Made by a program: the position numbers and the translations under genes
In this document: positions 1 to 11,422 of the stretch, one piece after another
How the letters are laid out: every line of letters begins with the position of its first letter
Numbering within the stretch: the first letter of the stretch is position 1
Notes under the pieces: generated by a model
Told to the model about the DNA's origin: nothing
The model's input: only the letters and a program-made list of their open reading frames with translations
Databases searched by the model: none
From: Pseudomonadota bacterium
Lineage (GTDB): Bacteria > Pseudomonadota > Alphaproteobacteria > Rhizobiales > Beijerinckiaceae
NCBI GenBank assembly: GCA_020161575.1
Contig: JAIUNR010000009.1
Span: 1 to 64,000, forward strand
Length of the DNA: 64,000 bases
Direction: 5' to 3'

Positions 1-335
1 TCAATTGCCAAACAGCGGGAAAACTCATCCATCCGGCCAGGCCGGTTCCGAACTCAACTCGCGAATTCAGAGAACAGTCTTCGGTGCGCCGCGAAGTGCG
101 TCGCCAGTGACGTCGGTATAGGCCCTCCAATCCCGGTATGTCAACAGGGCAAAAAAGATTCTCGAAAAAAAATTCGTCGGGCCCTCCCAGCCTACTCTTC
201 CGGCATAAAAAGTAGATGACGCGCGCGTAAGGCGGCGCGCAAGGCGGGATGAATTGGCTTTTTCCACTTCCTGCCATAGAAAGGGCACGGAATCGGGTTC
301 GAGAAGCAGAGCACGACTAGAAACTCCACCGGAGC
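1..335. other. Left-edge non-coding stretch
   Basis: No reading frame here has a convincing start, composition or family resemblance. The reverse frame ending at base 1 is interrupted by a second stop within the first 30 bases, so it is not the tail of a gene. The stretch around 155-175 is A-rich, and the last 80 bases should hold the promoter of the downstream M23 peptidase gene. I see no repeat or RNA gene. Confidence 0.5.
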
Positions 336-2333
336 ATGATGCAGCTTTCCTACCGGCACATCCCCGCCGATCTGGGTCTTGAACCGCCAATCACCGCGGA
401 GGGCGCCGCTTTTCAGGCGCCTGTGCAGGGGCGGATCAATCTGCGCTGGCTGATCGGCGTCGTTCTGGTTGGCTTCACCGGCGCCGGATTGATGTATCTT
501 TCTGTCGAGGGCGCGCTGGCGCCGCTCAAGAACGCTGTCGCGCTGCCGCAGTTTTCCAAGGGGACAGGCCGCGATGACAGGGCTGGAACCAGCGGCGCCG
601 TGATTGCCGCCGCGCGTGGCGAAAAGCTGATTCGTCGCATCAATCTCGTTGCCGCCAGACAGGATTACCGGGCACCGGTACTTGTGCGTGTCGGCGATGC
701 CGAGGTGACCCGGCAGGCCGCCTTCACGCGTCTTGCTTCCCCTCTAACCCTCGAATCGCTGGGCTATTCGGACTCCATTCCCGCCTTCAATCTCGCCAAG
801 CTCGTCTCGCTCGCGAGCGAGGATAGGGCCGCGCTCGACGCTGGCGAAAGCGGCCCGGCTGTTGACGCGGAAGTCGCGCTTGCGATGCGCGATATCGGCA
901 ATGCCCGCCATCTCGGCGACAGCGGTATCCTGCTGCGCGAGGAGGATGCCTATTCGCAGGTCGTGGATACATTGTCCGAGCGCCGCCGCGAGCCCTCCCC
1001 TTCGCGTGATGCCGCGCAGATGCGTCTCGCCAAGGTGATGCGCGCGCCCAGCGAGGGCGCGACCACGCTCTCCGCCTTCGGTGCCGGAGTGGGGGACCCG
1101 TTTTCGAAGCTTGTCGTGCGCATGGTGCCGGAGAATGTCTCGGTCCTCCCGCGCCGCGACGCCGTGCTGACCCCGCTGCCTGTTGAAGAGAAGCTTGTCC
1201 TTTCCAAGAGCGAGGCAGCAACCGCGCAGACGCTCAAATCGCATGGTGCGTCACCCCAGCAGATCCGCGACATCGTCGGCGCGCTCACACGCGGCGGCAA
1301 GGCCGCCAATCTCGATGGCAACCGGGTGATGAAGCTCACGCTCCAGCCCACGGAGCCGGGCGCGGCCAAGGAGATCATGCGGGTCGAGCTTTTCGCGGAC
1401 GAGCAGCTTGTCGCCTCGACCGGCCGCCGCGATGACGGCACCTTCCTTGCGATTGAATCGCGCGAGTTGCCCGCCCGCAAGGCGGAACCGGCCGGCGAGG
1501 AGGATGACGAAGGCAACGAAACCAATTCGACGCGCCTTACCCTCTATTCCTCGATCCATGAAACAGCCCGCCGACATGACATCGCGCCGGCGATCATCGA
1601 TGAAGCGATCCGTACCGTTTTCTTCGACGTCGATCTCCAGCGCCGTGTCGGCACGGGTGATTCAATCGAGTTCCTGATCGCCAATGGCGAAGCGGAAGCC
1701 GCGCGGCCTGAACTGCTGCTCGTGTCGCTGACCACCGGCGGCATCAAGCGCCGCTATTATCGTTTCAAGCTGCCGGACGAGGAGATCGTCGATTATTTCG
1801 ATGATCAGGGCCGCTCCGTGAAACAATTCCTCCTGCGCAAACCGATGGATGGCGGCGAGCTGCGTTCGACCTTCGGCATGCGCCGCCATCCGATCCTGCG
1901 TTACTACCGCCTGCATTCCGGCGTGGACTGGGCGGGGCCGGTCGGAACGCCCATCCGCGCCGCCGGCAACGGCACCGTACGCCTGGCCGAATGGGATTCC
2001 GGTTATGGCCGTCGTGTCGAGATCGAGCACAATCACGGCTATGTCACCACCTACAGCCATATGTCCGCATTCGGAACGGGCATCGCTGCAGGCGTGAAGG
2101 TGCGGCAGGGGCAGATTATCGGACGCCTTGGTTCCTCGGGCCTCTCAACGGGTCCGCATCTCCATTACGAGGTGATGATCAAGGAACAGTTCGTCGATCC
2201 GCTAGCGATCAAGCTGCCGAAGGGGCGCGAACTTGCCGGTCCGCAGCTCGCGCGGTTCAAGCGCGAACGCGACCATATCGAGACCGTGCTCAAGCTCGCG
2301 CCAGGCGGGACGTCTCTGGTGGCTCAGAACTGA
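336..2333 (+). CDS. M23 family metallopeptidase, membrane anchored
   Basis: This 665-residue protein is predicted to cut peptidoglycan cross-links in the periplasm. It has a short cytoplasmic N-terminus, one membrane segment at about residues 38-57, a long periplasmic linker with helical character, and a C-terminal LytM/M23 domain from about residue 505. The zinc motif HxxxD is seen at H527-D531 and the HxH motif at H608 and H610, so the site looks catalytically complete. GGAG at 331-334 sits very close to the first ATG, and the ATG at 339 is an equally possible start. The 3' end overlaps the convergent kinase gene by 44 bases. The family is common in alphaproteobacteria, where such proteins serve cell separation or wall remodelling. 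The exact role here is not shown. Confidence 0.88.
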   Translation: MMQLSYRHIPADLGLEPPITAEGAAFQAPVQGRINLRWLIGVVLVGFTGAGLMYLSVEGALAPLKNAVALPQFSKGTGRDDRAGTSGAVIAAARGEKLIRRINLVAARQDYRAPVLVRVGDAEVTRQAAFTRLASPLTLESLGYSDSIPAFNLAKLVSLASEDRAALDAGESGPAVDAEVALAMRDIGNARHLGDSGILLREEDAYSQVVDTLSERRREPSPSRDAAQMRLAKVMRAPSEGATTLSAFGAGVGDPFSKLVVRMVPENVSVLPRRDAVLTPLPVEEKLVLSKSEAATAQTLKSHGASPQQIRDIVGALTRGGKAANLDGNRVMKLTLQPTEPGAAKEIMRVELFADEQLVASTGRRDDGTFLAIESRELPARKAEPAGEEDDEGNETNSTRLTLYSSIHETARRHDIAPAIIDEAIRTVFFDVDLQRRVGTGDSIEFLIANGEAEAARPELLLVSLTTGGIKRRYYRFKLPDEEIVDYFDDQGRSVKQFLLRKPMDGGELRSTFGMRRHPILRYYRLHSGVDWAGPVGTPIRAAGNGTVRLAEWDSGYGRRVEIEHNHGYVTTYSHMSAFGTGIAAGVKVRQGQIIGRLGSSGLSTGPHLHYEVMIKEQFVDPLAIKLPKGRELAGPQLARFKRERDHIETVLKLAPGGTSLVAQN

Positions 2334-3351
2334 GCGCCGGATCGGCGGCATCCACCGCTTCGAGCACGCGCCGCACCGTGATCGGCTTCGGCACGATCCG
2401 ATCCACCAGCGCACGCACAGGATCCGCCTTTTCCAAAGCTTCGCCGCTGACGATGATCAGCCGCGGGCGATGGGGCATCGCGGCGATCTTTGCGATGAAG
2501 GCGCGGGCATCGCCATCGGGCAGGTTGAGATCGCAGAGCACGATATCCGGTGCATCCGAGCGGATAAGACAATCCGCCGCATCGAGCGTCTCCGCTTCCA
2601 GGCAGACAAAGCCAGCAGCGGCGAGAATCGCCCGCAGCACCGCCCGCGCGGCGGGGTGATCGTCAACGACCAGGCACCGGCGAGAACGTTTCGCGCGCTC
2701 GACAGGCCAATCGAAGACGAAGCACGCACCCTTGCCACCTGGCGCAGGCCCGCCACTAAGGAGCCCGCCCTTTTCGGCAACAAGCCGCCCCGCGATGCTG
2801 AGGCCGATCCCCGCGCCGCCCTTCCGCCCTGCAATAGCGCCACCCTCGCGGATGAGGCGTGCTGCCTGCTCCGCCGACAATCCAGGCCCGGTATCGACAA
2901 GGCTGATCCGCGCACGATCGGGTGACAGTGCTTCGATCGCGAGCACGACTTCGCCGCCAGCAGCGAAGCGGAAGGCATTGTCGACCAGATTCTCCAGAAC
3001 CTGTCGCAAAGCACCGGGCGAATGAGGGCGGAAAGCGGTTTGCGCGTGCTCCAGCCTGAAAACAGCACCGACACGGGCGGCGCGCGCAGAACAGGCCACG
3101 GCGAAGTCTTCGAGCGAGAATGCCCCGACGGGGCCCGGAACCTCCGGGTTTTCCGGCTGAAGCACGGCATCCGTGATCGCGCGCAGATGCGCGGCGGATC
3201 CCGCCAGCGCGGCGACAATCCGGCGCTGCTCGTCATCAAGCGCGGTCTTGCCCAGCATCTCGATCATGGCATCAATGCCGCCCAGGGGAGAGCGTAGTTC
3301 ATGGGCGATTTCACGCCATCGCTTCTGCGTCAGCGGCACGGTGGAAGACAT
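2290..3351 (-). CDS. Small soluble hybrid histidine kinase/response regulator
   Basis: The protein has 353 residues and begins directly at the kinase core. The H-box HELRSPLGG has its phospho-histidine at H17. The N-box ENLVDNAFRF is at about 120-129, the G1 box DTGPGL at 153-158 and the G2 box GGAGIGL at 178-184. A receiver domain follows from about residue 225, with acidic residues D230/D231, phospho-acceptor D274 and conserved K322. There is no membrane segment, PAS, GAF or other sensor domain. It probably works in the cytoplasm and relays phosphate through a partner. The protein is complete for kinase and receiver but has no visible input and no HPt domain. It overlaps the end of the M23 gene on the other strand. 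Confidence 0.85.
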   Translation of the reverse strand: MSSTVPLTQKRWREIAHELRSPLGGIDAMIEMLGKTALDDEQRRIVAALAGSAAHLRAITDAVLQPENPEVPGPVGAFSLEDFAVACSARAARVGAVFRLEHAQTAFRPHSPGALRQVLENLVDNAFRFAAGGEVVLAIEALSPDRARISLVDTGPGLSAEQAARLIREGGAIAGRKGGAGIGLSIAGRLVAEKGGLLSGGPAPGGKGACFVFDWPVERAKRSRRCLVVDDHPAARAVLRAILAAAGFVCLEAETLDAADCLIRSDAPDIVLCDLNLPDGDARAFIAKIAAMPHRPRLIIVSGEALEKADPVRALVDRIVPKPITVRRVLEAVDAADPALSSEPPETSRLARA

Positions 3352-3510
3352 CGCGCAATTCCGGGTCCCGCCGGGCTTCTGCCCGGTCCATGCGCCGCCG
3401 GGGCGGCCCTGACACCAAAACTAGCCCGGCCCTCTTAAATGATGGCTAATGGCGGGTTGAAGGCGGCACCATTTGCCCCGATAAAGGATCTTCAAACTGG
3501 GAATTAGGCC

Positions 3511-4440
3511 TTGCTCCTCACCTCCTTCGCCATCGTGGCGCCGATCTTCGCGCTGGTCGCCATCGGCTATGGTGCTGCGCGCCTGCGTCTCGTCGGGCCG
3601 GAAGCAGGCAACGGTGTCTCCGAATTCGTCTTCGCGCTGGCAATTCCCGCCCTGCTGTTCCGCACGGTGGCGGGGAGTTCGTTTCCACAGCTCGATCCCC
3701 TGCCCTATTGGGCGGCCTATTTCCTCGGTCTTGGCGTCGTCTGGCTGCTGGCGGATGTCGCCGCGAGGCGCCTTGGGAAATCCGCGCGCGAGGCCGCCGT
3801 CGCCGGCTTTTCAGCCGCGCAGTCGAACACGGTGCTTGTCGGCATCCCGCTGATTCTCGGGACGATGGGCGAACAAGGCACGGTGCCGATCATCCTGCTG
3901 CTTGTGGTCCACCTGCCTGTCACGATGAGTGTGGTGACGCTGCTTATCGCGCGGGGCGAGGGCAACGGCGCATGGCGCAAGCTTCTCGTCTCGCTCGCCA
4001 CGCATCCCATCCTGCTGGCCATCGGCGCCGGCGTCGCCTGGCGGGCCACCGGCCTCGCCATGCCGGAGATCCTCAAGACCGTGCTCAAATATCTGGGCGA
4101 TGCCGCCGCGCCCTCGGCCCTGATCGCGATGGGCATGTCGATGGTCAAGGTCAGCCTGGCAGGCTCGCGGAGCCTGATCGGCATCATCGCCTTCCTCAAG
4201 CTGATTGTGCATCCCGTTCTGGTTTATGTGCTGGCGGTGAAGGTTTTCGCCCTGCCCCCGGTTTTCGCCGCCTGCGCCGTGCTGTTCGCTGCCTGCCCAT
4301 CCGGCATAAACGCTTTCCTCGTGGCCGAGCGTTACCGCGCCGGGCCGGCCATCGCTTCGGGCGCCATTACCCTCACGACGCTTCTCGCGATTTTCTCGAC
4401 CACCCTTGCGGTCGGTTTCGCGAGCGCGCTTCTGCGCTGA
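3511..4440 (+). CDS. AEC family permease (auxin efflux carrier type)
   Basis: The 309-residue protein consists almost wholly of hydrophobic helices, about ten of them, in the two-bundle arrangement of the AEC/PIN-like family. These are inner-membrane carriers of small organic acids such as malate or malonate. Family-typical features are the N-terminal helix beginning PIFALVAIGYGAAR and the conserved region around ACPSGINAFLVAERY near the C-terminus. The frame opens with TTG at 3511, and no ATG nearby gives a better start. The stop abuts the stop of the convergent gluQ gene with no spacer. The substrate cannot be read from sequence. Confidence 0.85.
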   Translation: MLLTSFAIVAPIFALVAIGYGAARLRLVGPEAGNGVSEFVFALAIPALLFRTVAGSSFPQLDPLPYWAAYFLGLGVVWLLADVAARRLGKSAREAAVAGFSAAQSNTVLVGIPLILGTMGEQGTVPIILLLVVHLPVTMSVVTLLIARGEGNGAWRKLLVSLATHPILLAIGAGVAWRATGLAMPEILKTVLKYLGDAAAPSALIAMGMSMVKVSLAGSRSLIGIIAFLKLIVHPVLVYVLAVKVFALPPVFAACAVLFAACPSGINAFLVAERYRAGPAIASGAITLTTLLAIFSTTLAVGFASALLR

Positions 4441-5298
4441 TCAGCCGAAGCCGAGACGCGCGCGGATTTCCGCCGCGTCGGCACCCTCCGCCCGCCAGGC
4501 GCGCAGCGGTTTCGACAGCGCCGATTTCGCAAGCTTCCGCCCTCCCTCATCCGTCACGAGGGCGTGGTGATGGTAGCGAGGCTCGGGCAAGCCGAGCAAT
4601 TGCTGGATCACCCGGTGGATCGCACTCGCGGCGTAAAGGTCGGTGCCGCGCACCACATGCGTGACGCCCTGAAAGGCATCATCGACGACAACGGCGAGGT
4701 GGTAGCTTGTCGGACAATCCTTACGCACGAGCACCACATCGCCCCAGTTTTCCGGCTTCGCCTCGATGAGGCGCAAATCCTCCAGCCCCTCCCCGGCGGC
4801 TTCACGCCAGGTGAGCGGCCCGGTCGCTGCCATGGCCGCGCCCATATCGAACCGCAGGGCGAAAGCCGCGCCTGAATCAAGGCGATGCCGGCGTTCCGCG
4901 CGACCAAGTTGACGGCACGTGCCGGGATAGACGGGCGCGCCATCAGGATCGACGGGGTGATTCGCCCCCATCGCCCGCAAAATATCGCCGCGCGTGCAAA
5001 AGCAGGGATAGAGCAATCCACGAGATTCAAGATCGGATGCAACGGCGCGGTAGGCGTCGAACCGCGAGCTCTGGCGCAGGACCGGCTCTTCCCATTCAAG
5101 ACCCAGCCAGGCGAGATCCTCCAGGCAGGCTTCCACCAGTTCCGGCCGGCAGCGCCGCGTATCGATATCCTCGATCCGCACGAGAAACCGCCCGCCGTGC
5201 CGCGCCGCAAGAGCCGCGTTCAGCAACGCGGAATAGGCATGGCCGAGATGGAGAAATCCGTTCGGGCTCGGTGCGAATCTGAAAACGGGTTGCATCAT
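4441..5298 (-). CDS. gluQ: Glutamyl-Q tRNA(Asp) synthetase
   Basis: GluQ-RS is a truncated paralogue of glutamyl-tRNA synthetase. It activates glutamate and attaches it to queuosine in the anticodon of tRNA(Asp) rather than to the acceptor end. The 285-residue length fits a catalytic domain without the anticodon-binding half. The class I signature appears as APSPNGFLHLGH (residues 9-20), and the KMSKS equivalent as GRKLAKS near the C-terminus. The zinc site CFC...TCR, absent from many full-length enzymes, is present around residues 98-128. The start is one of two adjacent ATG codons. It is convergent with the AEC gene and lies back to back with the DNA glycosylase gene. Confidence 0.93.
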   Translation of the reverse strand: MMQPVFRFAPSPNGFLHLGHAYSALLNAALAARHGGRFLVRIEDIDTRRCRPELVEACLEDLAWLGLEWEEPVLRQSSRFDAYRAVASDLESRGLLYPCFCTRGDILRAMGANHPVDPDGAPVYPGTCRQLGRAERRHRLDSGAAFALRFDMGAAMAATGPLTWREAAGEGLEDLRLIEAKPENWGDVVLVRKDCPTSYHLAVVVDDAFQGVTHVVRGTDLYAASAIHRVIQQLLGLPEPRYHHHALVTDEGGRKLAKSALSKPLRAWRAEGADAAEIRARLGFG

Positions 5299-5358
5299 CC
5301 ACGAAATCGGGTTGCGGGAAGCCCGAGTTTACGCTTGGCTTCCACCAGAGGGGATTGC

Positions 5359-6003
5359 ATGACCATCATCGCCAATGACGCCGATATCAAGCGCGGTGTC
5401 GATCATCTCGCCGCTTCCTGCCCGCATATGCGGATGATCGCGGAGCTTTGCGGCCCTCCGCCGCTGCGCTGGCGCGAGCCGGGCTTTGCCGGGCTCGTGA
5501 CAATGATCACCGCACAGCAGCTCTCTGTCGCCTCCGCCAGCGCGATCCGCGCGAAAATGGATGACAGGCTCGGCGAGATCAGCGCGGCCCGGCTGCTGGC
5601 CGCCAGCGAGGAGGAACTACGCGCCTGCGGGCTTTCCGGGCCCAAGATCCGCACCTTGCGCGCGCTCTCGGAAGCGGTGGAAAGCGGCGCACTTCCCTTC
5701 GAACGCCTCGACGAGATGCCGGTGGCGGATGCCCATGCCGCGATGGTCAGGGTCCATGGCATCGGCCCCTGGACGGCGGAAGTCTATCTCATGTTCTGCC
5801 TCGGCGTGCAGGATATCTTCGCTCCCGCCGATCTCGCGCTTCAGGAAGCGGCGAAACTTGCGATGGGGCTGGAGGCGCGCCCCACGACCAAGCAGATGGC
5901 GGAAATCGCGACACGGTGGGAGCCGTGGCGCGCGGTGGCCGCGCGGATGCTCTGGGCCTATTATGCCCATGCCAAGCGCCGGCAAGGCGTGGTGGGCGCG
6001 TAG
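5359..6003 (+). CDS. DNA-3-methyladenine glycosylase II (AlkA-like, HhH-GPD)
   Basis: This base-excision enzyme is expected to release alkylated purines from DNA. The helix-hairpin-helix is seen as VHGIGPWTAEVYL at about residues 130-142. The catalytic aspartate follows in APADLAL, the canonical HhH-GPD spacing. The product has 214 residues, shorter than E. coli AlkA because the N-terminal TBP-like domain is absent. This short form is usual in alphaproteobacteria. The ATG at 5359 was chosen because AGAGGGG lies just before it at 5347-5353. The frame is open much further upstream, but that part runs opposite gluQ and has no protein character. Confidence 0.88.
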   Translation: MTIIANDADIKRGVDHLAASCPHMRMIAELCGPPPLRWREPGFAGLVTMITAQQLSVASASAIRAKMDDRLGEISAARLLAASEEELRACGLSGPKIRTLRALSEAVESGALPFERLDEMPVADAHAAMVRVHGIGPWTAEVYLMFCLGVQDIFAPADLALQEAAKLAMGLEARPTTKQMAEIATRWEPWRAVAARMLWAYYAHAKRRQGVVGA

Positions 6004-6014
6004 GCGCCCGCTTC

Positions 6015-6626
6015 TCAATTGCCCGATACGCAGACACCACCACAGCTCTGCGAGCAGGTGGAGCCCGGCGCGCATTGATTGTTGTTTTGGCAGGTGAATG
6101 TATTCGTCGGGCACCAGGTGGCATCCGGCAGCAGGCCCTGCGCCGGATGCACCGCGATAATGGTCAGGTGGGCTTTGACCGTGCGGCCTCGTGAAGCCAC
6201 GAGGCGAGCACGCGTTTCCAGCAGAGCTTGACCCTGCCGAGGCAGCCGGAGCCATTCCACCCGCGTATGCGACTTGCGCCCCCAGGCAAACGTGCGCACC
6301 TCCGCAACCTTCCAATCGCCTAACAACCTGGCTCCGATGAAGCTATCAAAGACAACCTTGCCGCCTGTCGGCCGCCCTTCGCAATTGATCTCCATATTCA
6401 CCGAAACCCGCTGACCACCTGCATCGTGATCGATCACTTCCCGGTCGTGCCGGATATGGCAGAGCGACGGGGATCCCTCGCGTCGCCGCTTGAACTGGGT
6501 TTCAGAGCCTGCCCCCGGCGACCAGCCGACCACTTTTGTCACCTGCGCCATCGTCACATGCCCGACACCCAGCTGGCCCAGAATGATCAGCGCCAGACAT
6601 ACAAGCAACCGAATGCCGCGTTCCAT
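6015..6626 (-). CDS. Secreted cysteine-rich protein of unknown function
   Basis: The product of 203 residues starts with a clear signal peptide: MERGIRLL, then a hydrophobic stretch, with a likely cut after TMA at about residue 28. The ATG at 6626 has GGGAGGT at ideal spacing, so the longer open frame upstream is not used. The mature part is rich in arginine and beta-forming residues. It ends in a tail of about 32 residues with six cysteines, in the order CPTNTFTC, CAPGSTC and CGGVC, which looks like a small disulfide knot. I recognise no family. It faces the glycosylase gene tail to tail, 11 bases apart. It is likely periplasmic or extracellular. Confidence 0.7.
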   Translation of the reverse strand: MERGIRLLVCLALIILGQLGVGHVTMAQVTKVVGWSPGAGSETQFKRRREGSPSLCHIRHDREVIDHDAGGQRVSVNMEINCEGRPTGGKVVFDSFIGARLLGDWKVAEVRTFAWGRKSHTRVEWLRLPRQGQALLETRARLVASRGRTVKAHLTIIAVHPAQGLLPDATWCPTNTFTCQNNNQCAPGSTCSQSCGGVCVSGN

Positions 6627-6756
6627 CCCAACCTCCCGATCGACTTCCGTCTTGCAGTCCGAAATCACACAGACAATTTCGTTATCGGGCCAGCATGCCG
6701 GTTTTCAGCGCCCGGATACATGATAAACATTATTATCCAAACGGATGGAGAGAACA

Positions 6757-6972
6757 ATGACCACGAATGTCGGCTCTATTGATCGTATCCTGCGCATCAT
6801 CGCGGGCCTCGCACTCATCGCCTTCGCGCTGGGCTATATCATGCCTGGTACCGGCTATAATTATCTGGGCTGGATCGGCGTCGTGCCGATTCTCACCGCC
6901 ATACTCGGCTTCTGCCCGGCCTATACGCTTCTCGGCCTCTCGACCTGCCCGATCAGTGGGAAAAAGAGCTAA
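6757..6972 (+). CDS. DUF2892 (YgaP-like) small membrane protein
   Basis: This 71-residue protein matches the DUF2892 pattern: NVGSIDRILRIIAGLALI, a second hydrophobic helix, and a C-terminal cysteine pair in GFCPAYTLLGLSTC. The domain occurs alone or fused to rhodanese, as in YgaP, where it forms the two-helix membrane anchor. The ATG at 6757 is preferred because GGAGAGA lies just upstream. An in-frame ATG at 6745 overlaps that site and is unlikely. A role in sulfur or sulfide handling is suggested by the family but not shown here. Confidence 0.85.
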   Translation: MTTNVGSIDRILRIIAGLALIAFALGYIMPGTGYNYLGWIGVVPILTAILGFCPAYTLLGLSTCPISGKKS

Positions 6973-7053
6973 GGGGAGGCGGCGGGGAACACCGAAAGAT
7001 TCAAAGGCAATCCGATCCGCCATATGCTGGGACTAAACACCCAGTCCTGCGTC

Positions 7054-8841
7054 TTACGCCGCCCGCACGATTGCGAGGAACTTCTGCATCTCCTCGCTCA
7101 AAACCGTCGATTGGCGTGTTAAATCAGTTGCGGATTCAAGCATTGTCCCAGACGCTGCCCCCGTCGCCCCAACAGCCTCCGTCACCTTGCCAATATTGCT
7201 AGAGACATCTTCGGTTCCCCGTGCAGCTTGCTGAACATTCTGGGCAATCTCTGCAGTTGCCCTGCTTTGCTCCTCCATCGCCAGGGTAATCGATTTCGAA
7301 TTTGATTCAATGCGACTGATTGTTTCGCCAATCGTCTTGACGGAATCGATTGTTTCCACCGTGATAGCCTGAATATTCGCAATTGTCTCAGTAATCTCGC
7401 TGGTTGCTCGCGTTGTCTGGGACGCTAGTTCTTTGACCTCCGATGCAACAACGGCAAACCCACGTCCTGCTTCGCCAGCGCGTGCAGCCTCAATTGTAGC
7501 GTTAAGTGCTAGCAGGTTGGTCTGCGACGCGATCGAGTTGATTAGCCCGACGACTGTGCCGATTTTCTCCATGGCATTGGCGAGCTGTTGAACCTTCGTA
7601 TCGGTGACTTCAGCAACACGAACCGCGTTTTCAGCAATCTCACTGGATTCTCGCGCCTGGCTACTGATATCGTCAACCGAAGCGGAGAGTTCCTCGCCTG
7701 CGGCCGCAACGCCCTGAACGTTGGTTGAAGCTTCATAAGCAGCGCTTGCGATGGTGCTGGTCTGCAATGAAGCCTGCTGTGCGACCATGGCCAGATCTTG
7801 TGCGGACAACTGCATCTTTCCGGTGGCGGCGCTGACGGAGGCAACAATACCGCCGACCGTCGCCTCGAACTGCTCTGCAAGCCTTTCCAGTTCAGCGCGA
7901 CGGCGCTCTTCCACTGCTGCTTTCTGGACTTCTTGCTCAGCTTCGAGCTTGCGCTTCGCCAACGCGTCCTGTTGAAACTGTTCCAGTGCACGCGCGATAT
8001 CACCAAATTCGCCCTTGCTGTCAGCCCCATCCACAACCTTTTCCTCGAGATCGCCAGCTGCGATCCTGCGCATTGCCTGGGTCATACGATAAAGCCCCCC
8101 AAGAACGTTGCGCATGAGGAAAACGAGGGTTGCAACGACTGAAATCGCAAGAATGGCGCTGGATATATGGACACCAAGATTGGCATTTTCGGAGCGCGTC
8201 TGAGCGAGAGCCACGCGACTTGAGGTCCTCGCATCCAGCAGGACGAAAAAGTCGTCGACCGGACGCATAATGGTGGCCTTGAAGCTGTGGTATTCTGGCG
8301 AATGCAACATCTTCACGGCACGCGCCCAATCGGGCTCTATTTTGATTTTACCCGTCTTGTCCAGCCCCTTGACGAGGTTCATGGCTTCGACCTCGAGCCC
8401 GACAAGGCCATCAGAGTTCGCCTTGGCCTCATTCAGTTTGGTGAACTCACTGGCGGTGAATCCGGCTTCCTTCATCATATCCAGAAGCGCCACAGTCTTT
8501 TCTGACGGTCGAGGGGCGCTTACGCCAGCTGCAACGAAGTCCCAGTAGATTCGATGATACTGCTCCGGACGTGGCTTTTTGCCATTCCGGATATCAATAA
8601 TATCATTGTATTGGGCTTCAAATGCGGCATCTCCGGTCACCACATAGGTCCTGGCAAGACGTGTGAGGTCATCCGAGCTCTGCCGGAGTTCATCAGCGAG
8701 CAAATATGACCGAAACCGATCCTCGCGCGCCAAGCCGAGCTCCCGATAGGCATCGATGCTGTTAATCTGGCTGAAGATCAATGCGACAAACGCAAGAATG
8801 TTCAAGCCCAGAATGCCAAAAGCACCATGTCTCAGTCTCAT
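7054..8841 (-). CDS. Methyl-accepting chemotaxis protein
   Basis: This 595-residue transducer has a membrane helix at about 7-27 and an all-helical periplasmic domain of about 195 residues without a recognisable PAS or Cache fold. A second membrane helix lies at about 228-250, followed by a HAMP domain and a signalling coiled coil. The hairpin tip [20 protein letters not shown] and the following [15 protein letters not shown] are almost canonical, so it should couple to CheW and CheA. GGAGG precedes the ATG. The base composition is clearly less GC-rich than its neighbours: three 60-base lines counted by hand gave 62, 53 and 47% GC. Together with the transposase remnant beside it, this suggests recent acquisition. 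The ligand is unknown. The che genes of this window lie 35 kb away. Confidence 0.92.
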   Translation of the reverse strand: MRLRHGAFGILGLNILAFVALIFSQINSIDAYRELGLAREDRFRSYLLADELRQSSDDLTRLARTYVVTGDAAFEAQYNDIIDIRNGKKPRPEQYHRIYWDFVAAGVSAPRPSEKTVALLDMMKEAGFTASEFTKLNEAKANSDGLVGLEVEAMNLVKGLDKTGKIKIEPDWARAVKMLHSPEYHSFKATIMRPVDDFFVLLDARTSSRVALAQTRSENANLGVHISSAILAISVVATLVFLMRNVLGGLYRMTQAMRRIAAGDLEEKVVDGADSKGEFGDIARALEQFQQDALAKRKLEAEQEVQKAAVEERRRAELERLAEQFEATVGGIVASVSAATGKMQLSAQDLAMVAQQASLQTSTIASAAYEASTNVQGVAAAGEELSASVDDISSQARESSEIAENAVRVAEVTDTKVQQLANAMEKIGTVVGLINSIASQTNLLALNATIEAARAGEAGRGFAVVASEVKELASQTTRATSEITETIANIQAITVETIDSVKTIGETISRIESNSKSITLAMEEQSRATAEIAQNVQQAARGTEDVSSNIGKVTEAVGATGAASGTMLESATDLTRQSTVLSEEMQKFLAIVRAA

Positions 8842-9021
8842 CCGCAGCCTCCGGCACCTTCAAGCACCACAACCCTGGGTACACTATAGCCACTCTATTA
8901 GCCGAGGCGATTAAAATCCTCTTAAGCGGACTCGATACCTGCGGAGATATAGGATTCCCCTTTGCCCTGGAGTTGGAGCCCCTTCCGTTGACACCTTTGA
9001 AGTCATTTTCTGGAGTGTCCC

Positions 9022-9121
9022 ATGCCTGGCTTCCGAAGTGCTTATCCGCCGGAGTTCCGGCGGCAGATGGCCGAACTTGTCCGATCCGACGAACGCCTGA
9101 AGAACTCTCGCGCAGTTTCTG
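9022..9121 (+). pseudogene. Remnant of an IS3-family transposase OrfA
   Basis: Translation from the ATG at 9022 gives MPGFRSAYPPEFRRQMAELV, the characteristic start of an OrfA protein of IS3-type elements common in rhizobia. After about 22 codons the frame shifts. The expected RTPEELSRSF is found one frame over, so a base has been lost near 9085. The coding sequence then stops after about 33 codons, and no OrfB follows before purL. Only a decayed fragment is left. I could not identify the terminal inverted repeats. Confidence 0.72.
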
Positions 9122-9184
9122 AAAAACCGTAGGCCACTATTTTTAAGTGATATCAGTTCCAGTTTTTCCGACATACCGCTATAC

Positions 9185-9202
9185 GGCACCCCACGAGGTG
9201 CC
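9185..9202 (+). promoter_or_regulatory. Hairpin overlapping the purL ribosome-binding site
   Basis: GGCACC at 9185-9190 is complementary to GGTGCC at 9197-9202, with the six-base loop CCACGA. The ribosome-binding sequence GAGGTG (9195-9200) lies partly in the loop and mostly in the 3' arm. The ATG of purL is at 9205. Folding of this stem would reduce ribosome access. Whether it regulates anything is not known. Confidence 0.45.
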
Positions 9203-9204
9203 CC

Positions 9205-11418
<2,214 letters not shown>

Positions 11419-11422
11419 TGTT

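Larger units (their letters stand above)
8842..9204. other. Intergenic region with insertion-element debris
   Basis: This stretch between the chemoreceptor and purL has lower GC than the purL side. It contains the IS3-type OrfA fragment and, next to purL, a short hairpin. The part at 8842-8960 holds the promoter region of the chemoreceptor and nothing else I can name. The part at 9122-9184 is AT-rich and may be the other end of the same decayed element. Confidence 0.5.

Noticed and set aside
1-60. Tail of a reverse-strand gene at the left edge
   Set aside because: The frame has a second stop within 30 bases, so no coding sequence runs off the edge here.
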